A stretch of DNA of 5,870 nucleotides from Bacteroidota bacterium (GCA_021796055.1 JAJYOS010000446.1:1-5870); one strand, 5' to 3'. Shown: positions 1-5,870, counted from the first letter of the stretch. The notes: generated by a model from the sequence alone, not told the origin. Program-made: numbers and translations.

Positions 1-192
1 GTGCGAGACAAACTTGTACACGCTGTGGGCCTGCTGACCGCTGGCTGTCGTATCACTGTTTATTACCTGGTCGATACTCGGCCCATTTGCGTACACGACA
101 AGAGTGTCGCTGACGGCGGCTAAGGTCTTACTCTGAAGGGTGAAGAAAACCATCACCGCTATTGCCGACACGGTAAGTAACATTGTTCTCAT
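1..192 (-). CDS. N-terminus of a secreted protein (partial, C-terminus beyond window)
   Basis: The reading frame is open from an ATG at 192 to the window edge (64 codons), so only the N-terminus is visible. It begins MRTMLLTVSAIAVMVFFTL, a short basic start followed by a hydrophobic stretch, and continues to SKTLAAVSDTLVV. This looks like a Sec signal peptide with cleavage probably near the LAA segment (residues 24-26). The following residues, roughly VYANGPSIDQVINSDTTASG, resemble from memory the N-termini of secreted parallel beta-helix or surface proteins in the Bacteroidota/Ignavibacteria lineage. That family assignment is tentative because the diagnostic part lies outside the window. A purine-rich AGAGAG sits just upstream of the ATG as a modest ribosome binding site. 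The gene follows the TonB-dependent receptor by 60 bp on the same strand with no clear terminator between them, so it is probably co-transcribed and exported to the periplasm or surface. Confidence 0.7.
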   Translation of the reverse strand, partial: MRTMLLTVSAIAVMVFFTLQSKTLAAVSDTLVVYANGPSIDQVINSDTTASGQQAHSVYKFVSH

Positions 193-252
193 GGAATCTC
201 TCTTTCTAAATGGTTCTTGAGAATTGAAATATTTTTCAGGCTCCGAATTTTT
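193..252. other. 60 bp gap between receptor and secreted-protein genes
   Basis: No convincing terminator or promoter is visible here. TGAAA-TATT-TTTCA at 225-238 is a small imperfect palindrome whose first seven bases match the TGAAATA part of the octamer seen in the divergent promoter region. The stem is too short and AT-rich to be a terminator, so read-through transcription is likely. Confidence 0.35.
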
Positions 253-3177
253 CTACAATTTCCAGCGGACTCCCATGTCTGCGGTGAAACCGTAATCCTC
301 TATCGCGGTTGGAGGCCCTCCCTGGATCACCTGCACATCGTTGGCCGCGTTGATGTTGTTAAGGTCCGCGTAAACTTCAAGTCCCTCCCACGGCAGTTTC
401 TGCCTTGCGGCCAGATCCCACCGTTCGTAAGCGGCAGTGTATCCTCTAAGTTGCGGCCATTGACTCGCGGCGGTGAAGATGTCTGCCTGGTACACCATGG
501 CTACCCGGACCGAGAAACCTTTGTAGTCATATCCGAGAGAGAGATTGAATATGTTATTTGGCTGATCTACCAGCCGGTCGCTGAATGAAGTGTCGACGTA
601 AGTCAGGTTACGCCCGTTCGATACCGACAGTAGATAAGGATAATGCGCCACCGACTTGGTATGCGTGTAGTTGACGTCGAGTATAAGCCCGGACAGCATC
701 CCCGGCAAATACCAGAAGTGCGTCTGCCAGTCGAGCTCCACGCCGTACACCTTGTTCAGGAAAGGATTGTTCTCCGTCGTATAAATTTGATAAGTCGAGT
801 TCGGGCTAAAATTCGCGAGGTCGAGCGGCAGATACGGTAACGCGGCGTTCCCCTTGACGAAAAATTGCCAGGAATATATCATATTCCTGATCTCTTTTAT
901 AAATCCATCCGCGCTGAATAATCCCAGCGTATTGTCATAGAACGAGACGGAGGCGTCATAGTTGATCGAGTGTGCCGGTACGAGCCCGATGTTATTCCAT
1001 GTTTCGGTCAAGTCCGAAAGATTAGTCTTCGGCACAAAATCGCTGAAGCTCGGATATGCAAGCGTGTTCGTATAAGACAGCCGTATGTCCGACCATGAAA
1101 CCGGATCGTACCTGAGTGTCACGTCCGGCAGCCAGTATCCATCGTACCGATTAACCGTTGTATCATAATGCGTGTAGGTTTGATACGATTCCGGACTCGT
1201 CACGCCGGCGACGCCGGTGTATGACGTTTGGAAAGTCTGAAACCTCACGCCTCCTATCACCGTGACTTTCGATCCCACCTTAACTGTCGCCATCGCGTAA
1301 CCAGCGTTCGGGTTCTCGTATCCCGAATAGTTCGGGATGGTCGAAGCATAGTTGTTATAGCCGTAGTTGGCCGGTCCTATCGTCTGCGCGATATACGCGG
1401 CCTTGTTTTGCATGTATGTCGCAAGCTGTGACATTTTGCCGAGACTCAACGGAGCAATCATAGAATATTGCCCGTTCAGGAATTCCCCGTAATTGTAATT
1501 AGGATCCAGAAAATTTGTGATCGGTATTTGATAGTTGCCGGTCGGCAACGAGAAGTATGAGCTTATCAGGTTGTCAACCGAAAGCGCGCTGCCGGAGTTT
1601 AGAAGCTGAGCGGTGTCATATTCATTGAATTGATAAGACCTCGTGGTATAGCGCGTCTCACCGCCGAATTTTATCACGGCCGATACCGCGTCCGAAAGGT
1701 TGACGTTAGTCTTGAAATCGATCGATGCCGTCAACGCCCTCGACCTCGAGAACGAGTATGTGTTGTCCAGGTAGTAAAGATATGTCTGGGACAAGATCGG
1801 TGTCGCCGCGTCAACAACCGTCTTCGGATTAACGTCCAACTCGCTGGTGAACAGGCTAAGTCCCGCCTCCGATGTCTGCGAGAATTGCACCCCCCAGTTG
1901 TTCGGAGATTTCGTCTCCGAATACGTGTGCCCCAACTTTATGTCCATATCGAACACGGGCAGCTTCTGATTATAGTCAAGCACGTCTGATATAGTGCTTA
2001 GGACGTTGCTGGTATTCGAGAGCCCGTAATACAACACATTGCTCCCGATACCGAACGATTCAGATCGCGGGTTTGCGGTTGTCGCCCCCGTGCTTAGGAA
2101 ATTCATGAGCTTTAGCGAACCGCCGGAATATTCGTAATCCAGGTCAAGAGCTCCGTTGTATAACCTCTTGTCTCTCGGAATATCCGAAAGCGTTACCCCC
2201 GATATCAGATATTCCGACAGACTGTTGCCGTTGTGAGTGTACGAGCTAGACAGTTGGTTCGACGTTAGGTTCAGCCTCTCGAGGTCCACTTGCGCAAAAA
2301 TGCCGAGTTTGTCGTTCAATATCCTGTCTTGAACGCTCGCTACATACTTATAATTGTTGTATCTGTTGTAGGCATCGGGAAGGTTATTGTATCCGCCTTG
2401 AAGTAGAATGCCGTATTCCGGGACGCCCGGTTCTTTCACGTGGGCCTCGCGCATATTGAAATTCACCACGCCTCCGATCACGTTCGCGTCCATGTCCGGC
2501 GTTACAGTCTTTTTCACCTGGATCCCCTCCAGCATGTTTGACGATATCATGCTGAGGTTCGTGCTCCGGTCGTTGGGGTTGGACGATCCCATTTGAATCC
2601 CGTTTATCGTCACCTCGTTGTACTGCGGCGCCATTCCCCTTATAACGACCGCATAACCTTCGCCTCCGCTTCTCAACACGAAAACACCGGGAAGTCTTCC
2701 CACAGATTCCGCCGCGTTTTCATCCGGCAGCTGCCTTATCTTCGCCGCTGAAACCACATTCTCGATAGTGTTCGCCGATAGCTGCTCGTTGATTGCCTCA
2801 TTCTGACCGCTCGCTTGTGCGGTCACCACTACCTCTTTGCCCTTCACCCCAACCGCTTCAAGCTTAAGGTCGACAGTCAACGTTTTACCTTCTTCGACAG
2901 TAACGCGCGTGCGGGATGTCCTGTAGCCTATGTATGTAGTCCGCAGGGTGTAAGTTCCCGGCGGCACATCGGAGATATTGAAAGTCCCGTTAAGGTGTGT
3001 GGCAGCGCCAAGGCTCGTTCCGACAACCAGTACATCGGCTCCGGGCAGGCCCTTGCCCGTTGCGCGGTCGGTGACCTTCCCGGAAATGTCTCCGGCAGTT
3101 TGGGAAAATGAAGAAGGCGGGAGAAGAAAACTTATTAAGACAAAGAGGGTGAAGTTCCGAAACCGACACAATGTCAT
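253..3177 (-). CDS. TonB-dependent outer-membrane receptor with N-terminal carboxypeptidase-regulatory-like domain
   Basis: A complete receptor of 974 residues that should import a large substrate, probably a carbohydrate, across the outer membrane using TonB/ExbBD energy. Residues 1 to about 25 (MTLCRFRNF, then a hydrophobic run ending FSQ) form a signal peptide. Residues 28-108 are a carboxypeptidase-regulatory-like beta-sandwich (GDISGKVTD, LNGTFNISDVPPGTYTL, YIGY). A TonB-box-like EVVVTA is at 115-120. The plug spans about 125-245, with LPDENAAESVGRLPGVFV, VVIRGMAPQYNEVTINGI and TPDMDANVIGGVVNF. This pattern recalls the TIGR01782-type receptors often tied to sugar uptake. The barrel fills the rest, with a typical C-terminal LEVYADLNNINAANDV segment. 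I chose the ATG at 3177 because AAGGAG lies 9 bases upstream; an in-frame ATG at 3213 would add 12 residues before the signal peptide and overlap the repressor gene. No SusD gene is adjacent. The substrate cannot be read from the sequence. Confidence 0.93.
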   Translation of the reverse strand: MTLCRFRNFTLFVLISFLLPPSSFSQTAGDISGKVTDRATGKGLPGADVLVVGTSLGAATHLNGTFNISDVPPGTYTLRTTYIGYRTSRTRVTVEEGKTLTVDLKLEAVGVKGKEVVVTAQASGQNEAINEQLSANTIENVVSAAKIRQLPDENAAESVGRLPGVFVLRSGGEGYAVVIRGMAPQYNEVTINGIQMGSSNPNDRSTNLSMISSNMLEGIQVKKTVTPDMDANVIGGVVNFNMREAHVKEPGVPEYGILLQGGYNNLPDAYNRYNNYKYVASVQDRILNDKLGIFAQVDLERLNLTSNQLSSSYTHNGNSLSEYLISGVTLSDIPRDKRLYNGALDLDYEYSGGSLKLMNFLSTGATTANPRSESFGIGSNVLYYGLSNTSNVLSTISDVLDYNQKLPVFDMDIKLGHTYSETKSPNNWGVQFSQTSEAGLSLFTSELDVNPKTVVDAATPILSQTYLYYLDNTYSFSRSRALTASIDFKTNVNLSDAVSAVIKFGGETRYTTRSYQFNEYDTAQLLNSGSALSVDNLISSYFSLPTGNYQIPITNFLDPNYNYGEFLNGQYSMIAPLSLGKMSQLATYMQNKAAYIAQTIGPANYGYNNYASTIPNYSGYENPNAGYAMATVKVGSKVTVIGGVRFQTFQTSYTGVAGVTSPESYQTYTHYDTTVNRYDGYWLPDVTLRYDPVSWSDIRLSYTNTLAYPSFSDFVPKTNLSDLTETWNNIGLVPAHSINYDASVSFYDNTLGLFSADGFIKEIRNMIYSWQFFVKGNAALPYLPLDLANFSPNSTYQIYTTENNPFLNKVYGVELDWQTHFWYLPGMLSGLILDVNYTHTKSVAHYPYLLSVSNGRNLTYVDTSFSDRLVDQPNNIFNLSLGYDYKGFSVRVAMVYQADIFTAASQWPQLRGYTAAYERWDLAARQKLPWEGLEVYADLNNINAANDVQVIQGGPPTAIEDYGFTADMGVRWKL

Positions 3178-3186
3178 CGAATGGTT

Positions 3187-3192
3187 CTCCTT
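3187..3192 (-). promoter_or_regulatory. Shine-Dalgarno of the TonB receptor gene, overlapping the upstream stop codon
   Basis: Read on the minus strand, AAGGAG lies 9 bases before the ATG at 3177. Its first two bases are the last two of the repressor's TAA stop (3193-3191). This strong site decides the receptor start in favour of 3177 over 3213 and suggests translational coupling between repressor and receptor. Confidence 0.75.
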
Positions 3193-4417
3193 AATCAAGT
3201 GGTGAAGCGACAAACTCCTCTATAAGCGGAACTACCGAACCGAGCGCGCTGGCACTGCCGCCAAGTTCACTGAAAACTATCTCTACTGACTTGCGCGCGA
3301 CCTCAAGCGCCTGTCTTTTCAAGACGTCCTTGACGGGATTGAGAATGAGATTCCCTGCCTGAACGAGGTCACCGCCAATGACGATGAGCTCAGGGTTCAA
3401 AAGATTTACAAGACTGACGACGCCTTCACCCAGGTATCGACCAACATCGGTGAAAAGTTTGTAAGCCAGCTTGTCTTCCCGCCTGGCGGCCTCGATGAGA
3501 GCTGTAAACGTGATCGCGCCGTCAGGGCCGCCGGCGATTTCCTGAATGGCGGATGAAACGCCGTCGGAGAGCGATTTCCTGGCGCTTTCAATAATGGAAG
3601 GTATGCTTATGAATGTTTCGAGACACCCTACGTTGCCGCAGGTACAGACCGGACCGTGATCATCTACAGTTATATGTCCGAATTCTCCCGCTGTGCCGGA
3701 AGCTCCAGTATAGAGTCTGCCGTTTATGACAATTCCCCCGCCGACACCATCCGTTACGCTAAGGTAGAGAAAATTCTTTCTGCCGCGGCCCAGACCATAC
3801 CATGATTCCCCAAGCGCGGCGGCCGCGGCGAGATTATGGACAAAGACCTTTAAGCCGATTTCTTCCTCGAGAGCTTTCTTCACCGGCACGCTCCCCCAGT
3901 TTGAAAGGTGAGAAAGGATTGCAACGCTTCCATCATCCGGATTGACAAGACCGGCGGCGCCGATTCCTATACCAAGGAATTTTTTCTCTTTTCCTTTGAA
4001 GACATCGATCTGCTCCTTCGCCCCCTGAATCAAAAGAGTGAGAAAAGCATCTTTACCTACCTTCTTATCGAACGGCACCCGCTTCTGGGTTAACACATCC
4101 CCCGCCAAATCGGACACGAGGAATAGGAGCTCGTCTTTGCGGGCCTCAATTCCCATGACATACCGGTAGGTGGAATTACATTTATAAAGCGCCGCGGGGC
4201 GCCCGCCATTCGTGGAAGATTCGTCGCTACGCCGGATAATCCCCTTTTTCTCCAAACCGGAAACCACAGAAGTCACCGTGGCGAAGCTCAAGCCGGCCGT
4301 TTGCGACATTTCTCTTTGGGTAATCGGACCATTGTGGAATATATTCGCGAAGATTGCCGACGCGGTATATTGACGAGACAGTGGGGAGTGACTTAAGTCT
4401 GTTATTTTTTTCGCCAC
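3191..4417 (-). CDS. ROK-family transcriptional repressor, likely sugar-responsive (non-kinase)
   Basis: A 408-residue regulator of the ROK family (NagC/Mlc/XylR type). An N-terminal winged helix-turn-helix (about 15-75: GPITQREMSQTAGLSFATVT, then LEKKGIIRR) is followed by a sugar-kinase-like fold. Family landmarks are GIGAAGLVNP (151-160), DGVGGGIVINGRLYTGASG (223-241), GEFGH (244-248) and the zinc motif CTCGNVGC (258-265, with H248 as the fourth ligand), then NPELIVIGGDL near 341. The sugar-contact EFGH and zinc ligands are intact. The N-terminal phosphate loop, normally DxGGT, reads GIEARKDE (89-96), and the usual NDAN segment with the catalytic aspartate reads HNLAAAAALGE (194-204). It should therefore bind a sugar as effector without phosphorylating it. 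The start is GTG, with GGAAAG just upstream, and no better in-frame start exists. It is the first gene of the leftward unit, 13 bp before the receptor, and probably controls that unit and the divergent one. The ligand is unknown. Confidence 0.93.
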   Translation of the reverse strand: MAKKITDLSHSPLSRQYTASAIFANIFHNGPITQREMSQTAGLSFATVTSVVSGLEKKGIIRRSDESSTNGGRPAALYKCNSTYRYVMGIEARKDELLFLVSDLAGDVLTQKRVPFDKKVGKDAFLTLLIQGAKEQIDVFKGKEKKFLGIGIGAAGLVNPDDGSVAILSHLSNWGSVPVKKALEEEIGLKVFVHNLAAAAALGESWYGLGRGRKNFLYLSVTDGVGGGIVINGRLYTGASGTAGEFGHITVDDHGPVCTCGNVGCLETFISIPSIIESARKSLSDGVSSAIQEIAGGPDGAITFTALIEAARREDKLAYKLFTDVGRYLGEGVVSLVNLLNPELIVIGGDLVQAGNLILNPVKDVLKRQALEVARKSVEIVFSELGGSASALGSVVPLIEEFVASPLD

Positions 4418-4459
4418 AATTACTTTCCGTCTTAAGGTGCTCTCTGTGCAATGTTATTT

Positions 4460-4497
4460 CAAACGGTGTAACAATGTAAGGTCTTGATTGCCGTTTG
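4460..4497. repeat. CAAACGG/CCGTTTG inverted repeat bracketing the repressor -10 (operator candidate)
   Basis: CAAACGG (4460-4466) and CCGTTTG (4491-4497) are perfect 7-base inverted arms separated by 24 bases. The centre (about 4478.5) falls at the -10 of the leftward promoter, and the right arm overlaps its -35. A dimeric repressor bound here could block leftward transcription and also touch the rightward promoter. The arm spacing is wide for a single dimer, so this is only a candidate. Confidence 0.35.
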
Positions 4498-4501
4498 TCA
4501 A
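4473..4501 (-). promoter_or_regulatory. Predicted sigma70-like promoter for the repressor-receptor unit
   Basis: On the minus strand, a perfect TTGACA (4501-4496) is followed after 17 bases by TACATT (4478-4473), 10 of 12 matches to the consensus. Transcription would begin near 4466, giving a leader of about 50 bases before the GTG at 4417. The prediction rests on the hexamers, their spacing and their position; no experiment supports it here. Confidence 0.6.
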
Positions 4502-4510
4502 GTGTATAAT
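4484..4510 (+). promoter_or_regulatory. Predicted promoter for the CBM9-symporter unit
   Basis: A perfect TATAAT lies at 4505-4510. The best -35 candidate is TTGATT at 4484-4489, with a short 15-base spacer, so this promoter looks weaker than its divergent neighbour or may need an activator. It physically overlaps the repressor promoter, so the two may compete for RNA polymerase. Transcription would start near 4517, leaving a leader of about 180 bases before the TTG start at 4698. Confidence 0.45.
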
Positions 4511-4571
4511 TTAATGGCATGAAATAAGTGCGACTGCCATCGGACATCGAAGGTTTGGGCATTAACTTTCG

Positions 4572-4592
4572 CTCCTTTCATCTTTAGGGGAG
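4572..4592 (+). promoter_or_regulatory. Hairpin masking the leader-ORF Shine-Dalgarno
   Basis: CTCCTTT (4572-4578) can pair with AGGGGAG (4586-4592): seven pairs, two of them G-U, around a 7-base loop. The 3' arm is the only good Shine-Dalgarno ahead of the leader ORF that starts at 4604. Folding would lower translation initiation there. Whether it is regulated is unknown. Confidence 0.35.
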
Positions 4593-4603
4593 ACTGCGAC
4601 AAG

Positions 4604-4696
4604 ATGGGTACTCTTTCGACCTCGGCTCAAGTGGAACCTTCGACCCGGAACAGCCAGACCATGACACCGTTGTCAACGAAAAAGAGAAGCGATTAG
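4604..4696 (+). CDS. Possible 30-residue leader peptide upstream of the CBM9-like gene
   Basis: This short ORF begins with ATG at 4604 and ends with TAG at 4694-4696. It encodes MGTLSTSAQVEPSTRNSQ followed by TMTPLSTKKRSD. The peptide is polar, rich in Ser/Thr and basic at the end, with no signal peptide or membrane segment and no recognisable family. An AGGGGAG at 4586-4592 lies 11 bases upstream, longer than ideal, and could be masked by a hairpin. The stop codon is one base before the TTG start of the next gene, in another frame, which is a classical layout for translational re-initiation. It could be a regulatory leader peptide, a chance ORF, or the displaced N-terminus of the next gene after a frameshift. 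The last is less likely, since the next protein looks complete without it. Confidence 0.3.
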   Translation: MGTLSTSAQVEPSTRNSQTMTPLSTKKRSD

Positions 4697-4697
4697 A

Positions 4698-5423
4698 TTG
4701 GCGCCTGAACAAAACTCCGATATAAACCGGGACATCTCCGCAGCAACTTTCCGCGGCGAGCGTCCAGTCTACAAGATTAAGCGAATCGACCATCGCCTCA
4801 CTATCGACTGTGCGGCGAGCAAAGAAGAGTGGCTCAAGATAGAGCCGGTACGGATCGACCAAACCAACTCTTGGGAAATGCAATTCACGCCGGAAACTGC
4901 CGCCAGCCTCTGCCACGACGAGGAGTACATATACGCGATGTACTCGGTAAAGGACAAGTACGTCAGGTGTTTGACGACAAAGCCTAACGGTCCCGTCCAC
5001 AAAGACTCATGCGTGGAATTTTTCTTTGCGCCAATTGCGGACCGCCCCTCAGATTATTTCAACCTCGAGATCAACTGCTGCGGGACCATCAAGCTGGGGT
5101 ACAGAAGCGGAGAGCGCGGGACATCGGTCCACGCTGGGGCAGAGTACCTGGAAAAGATATTAACGTGCCATTCCCTTTCAGGCACCATTCAGGAAGAGAT
5201 AAGCAAACAGGTTGAATGGTCACTCATGGTTGCGCTCCCCTTCGAGGTGCTGAACAAGTATTCCTCCGCAGGCGTACCGCGTGGCGGGACAAAATGGAGG
5301 GCGAACTTTTACAAATGTGCCGAAAATAATTCACACCCTCACTGGCTGAGCTGGGCTCCGATAACTTCCGAGCGGCCCAATTTTCATCTGCCTCAGTTCT
5401 TCGGAGAGATTGAATTTTGTTGA
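4698..5423 (+). CDS. CBM9-like carbohydrate-binding protein
   Basis: A 241-residue protein of the carbohydrate-binding family 9-like type (DOMON-related beta-sandwich). The match rests on family-typical segments in the right order: an opening VYKIKRIDHRLTID-CAASKEEW (25-45), EEYIYAMYSVKDKYVR (75-90), KDSCVEFFFAP (102-112), YFNLEINCCGTIKLGYR (120-136), WRANFYKC (200-207), HPHWLSWAPI (213-222) and PNFHLPQFFGEIEF (227-240). Such domains bind sugars, often alone and without a catalytic domain. The start is unusual: the frame opens just after a stop at 4662-4664 and the only standard start before the domain is TTG at 4698, with AGAGAAG shortly upstream. No signal peptide is visible, so the product looks cytoplasmic, which is odd for a glycan-binding module. 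The symporter gene follows by 69 bases on the same strand. The family call is confident; the exact start and ligand are not. Confidence 0.85.
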   Translation: MAPEQNSDINRDISAATFRGERPVYKIKRIDHRLTIDCAASKEEWLKIEPVRIDQTNSWEMQFTPETAASLCHDEEYIYAMYSVKDKYVRCLTTKPNGPVHKDSCVEFFFAPIADRPSDYFNLEINCCGTIKLGYRSGERGTSVHAGAEYLEKILTCHSLSGTIQEEISKQVEWSLMVALPFEVLNKYSSAGVPRGGTKWRANFYKCAENNSHPHWLSWAPITSERPNFHLPQFFGEIEFC

Positions 5424-5492
5424 CCTCTTACCATTTATCGGCCTAATTCCAGGACAGCTCATATCTCATGACGAAATAGTGGAAGCACACAG

Positions 5493-5870
5493 ATGAAATT
5501 TCCCGATTACGTTGTAATTGTCATCTTCTTTGGGCTGATGGTGCTGATCGGCTTCTATTCTTCAAGGAAAATAAAAAACTCCACCGACTTTTTCGTCGCG
5601 GGTGGAAAGGTGCCATGGTGGCTCGCAGGAATATCGCATCACGTATCGGGGTACAGCGGCGTAGTCTTCGTAGCGTTCGCCGGCGTCGCCTATACTTACG
5701 GTTTCACTATCTATATATGGTGGGCCGTCGCGATATCAATCGCAGTCATAACCGGAGCTTACCTGATAGCTCCGAGATGGTCCAGGCTGAGACAAAACCT
5801 GAACATCGGATCGCCAACCGAATATCTCCAGGTCAGATATGGGCTCTCCACTCAGCTTCTAACCGCCTTC
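5493..5870 (+). CDS. Sodium:solute symporter (SSS family), N-terminal part
   Basis: The first 126 codons of an inner-membrane transporter of the sodium:solute symporter family; the gene continues past the window. The N-terminus MKFPDYVVIVIFFGLMVLIGFYSSRK gives the first membrane helix (about 5-22), and KNSTDFFVAGGKVPWW (28-43) is the hallmark loop before the next helix. GISHHVSGYSGVVFVAFAG (46-64) is the broken helix that in characterised members lines the sodium and substrate sites. Another hydrophobic segment (about 70-92) ends in APRWSRLR, and GSPTEYLQVRYG (106-117) is also typical of the family. GGAAG lies 7 bases before the ATG at 5493. Following the CBM9-like gene by 69 bases, it probably belongs to the same transcript. 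Sugar import with sodium is the likely role given the neighbours, but other SSS substrates cannot be excluded. Confidence 0.9.
   Translation, partial: MKFPDYVVIVIFFGLMVLIGFYSSRKIKNSTDFFVAGGKVPWWLAGISHHVSGYSGVVFVAFAGVAYTYGFTIYIWWAVAISIAVITGAYLIAPRWSRLRQNLNIGSPTEYLQVRYGLSTQLLTAF

Larger units (their letters stand above)
4454..4527. repeat. Paired TGAAATAA octamers just inside both divergent transcripts (operator candidates)
   Basis: TTATTTCA at 4454-4461 is the exact reverse complement of TGAAATAA at 4520-4527. Each divergent transcript therefore carries the same octamer in its own sense orientation, about 4 to 13 bases after its predicted start. The centres are 66 bases apart. The symmetry fits a shared operator for coordinated control, perhaps by the adjacent ROK protein, but 8 bases can recur by chance in this AT-rich stretch. 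Confidence 0.35.

Noticed and set aside
225..238. TGAAA/TTTCA palindrome after the receptor gene as a terminator
   Set aside because: A five-pair AT-rich stem is too weak and lacks the GC-rich stem and U-run of an intrinsic terminator.
217..588. Plus-strand ORF of 123 codons opposite the receptor gene
   Set aside because: It is antisense to the receptor's C-terminal barrel, with no recognisable domain or coherent start signal. The other plus-strand ORFs within 643-3205 are shadows of the receptor in the same way.
3178..3213. Upstream ATG extending the receptor by 12 residues (MSLHHLIKENHS)
   Set aside because: It would put a polar, basic stretch before the signal peptide, overlap the repressor gene, and ignore the strong AAGGAG placed for the ATG at 3177.
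3406..3591. Minus-strand 61-codon ORF inside the repressor gene
   Set aside because: An alternate-frame shadow of the well-supported ROK gene with no family features.
4227..4562. Minus-strand 111-codon ORF overlapping the repressor start and the promoter region
   Set aside because: It overlaps the ROK DNA-binding domain in another frame, runs through the predicted promoters and has a low-complexity, unrecognisable product.
4584..5000. Minus-strand 138-codon ORF opposite the CBM9-like gene
   Set aside because: It is antisense to a gene with clear family motifs and has no recognisable domain; the 77-codon ORF at 4769-5002 is the same kind of shadow.
5009..5215. Plus-strand 68-codon ORF inside the CBM9-like gene
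   Set aside because: An alternate-frame shadow of the CBM9-like coding sequence.
5420..5449. TTGACC followed 18 bases later by TAATTC as a promoter for the symporter
   Set aside because: The -10 matches the consensus too poorly and the 69 bp gap is consistent with an operon.
5468..5479. ATG just before the symporter gene
   Set aside because: It reaches a TAG stop after three codons and has no link to the symporter frame.

Overview
This 5.87 kb window is a compact carbohydrate-uptake and regulation locus built around a divergent promoter region. The outer-membrane receptor has an N-terminal carboxypeptidase-regulatory-like domain, which points to the Bacteroidota/FCB group. Two features differ from classical Bacteroides: clear Shine-Dalgarno sites and sigma70-like promoter hexamers. 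A relative such as the Ignavibacteriota fits better, but that placement is an inference. No rRNA, tRNA, mobile element or CRISPR array is visible.

Leftward (minus-strand) unit, in transcription order: a ROK-family repressor (3191-4417, GTG start); a TonB-dependent receptor (253-3177), whose Shine-Dalgarno overlaps the repressor stop codon; and the first 64 codons of a secreted protein (1-192) that runs off the window. Gaps of 13 and 60 bp, and no evident terminator, suggest one operon led by its own regulator.

Rightward (plus-strand) unit: a 30-codon leader ORF (4604-4696) that ends one base before the TTG start of a CBM9-like carbohydrate-binding protein (4698-5423), then a sodium:solute symporter (from 5493, cut by the window end).

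The 280 bp between the two units (4418-4697) holds back-to-back promoter candidates. The octamer TGAAATAA lies just inside both predicted transcripts, and a CAAACGG/CCGTTTG inverted repeat brackets the repressor -10. A hairpin covers the Shine-Dalgarno of the leader ORF.

The simplest reading, which is inference, is as follows. An oligosaccharide crosses the outer membrane through the TonB-dependent receptor. A sodium-coupled symporter carries it or its breakdown product across the inner membrane. The ROK repressor senses the sugar and controls both divergent units. The repressor has lost the ROK sugar-kinase residues, so it should sense without phosphorylating. No SusD partner or glycoside hydrolase lies within the window.
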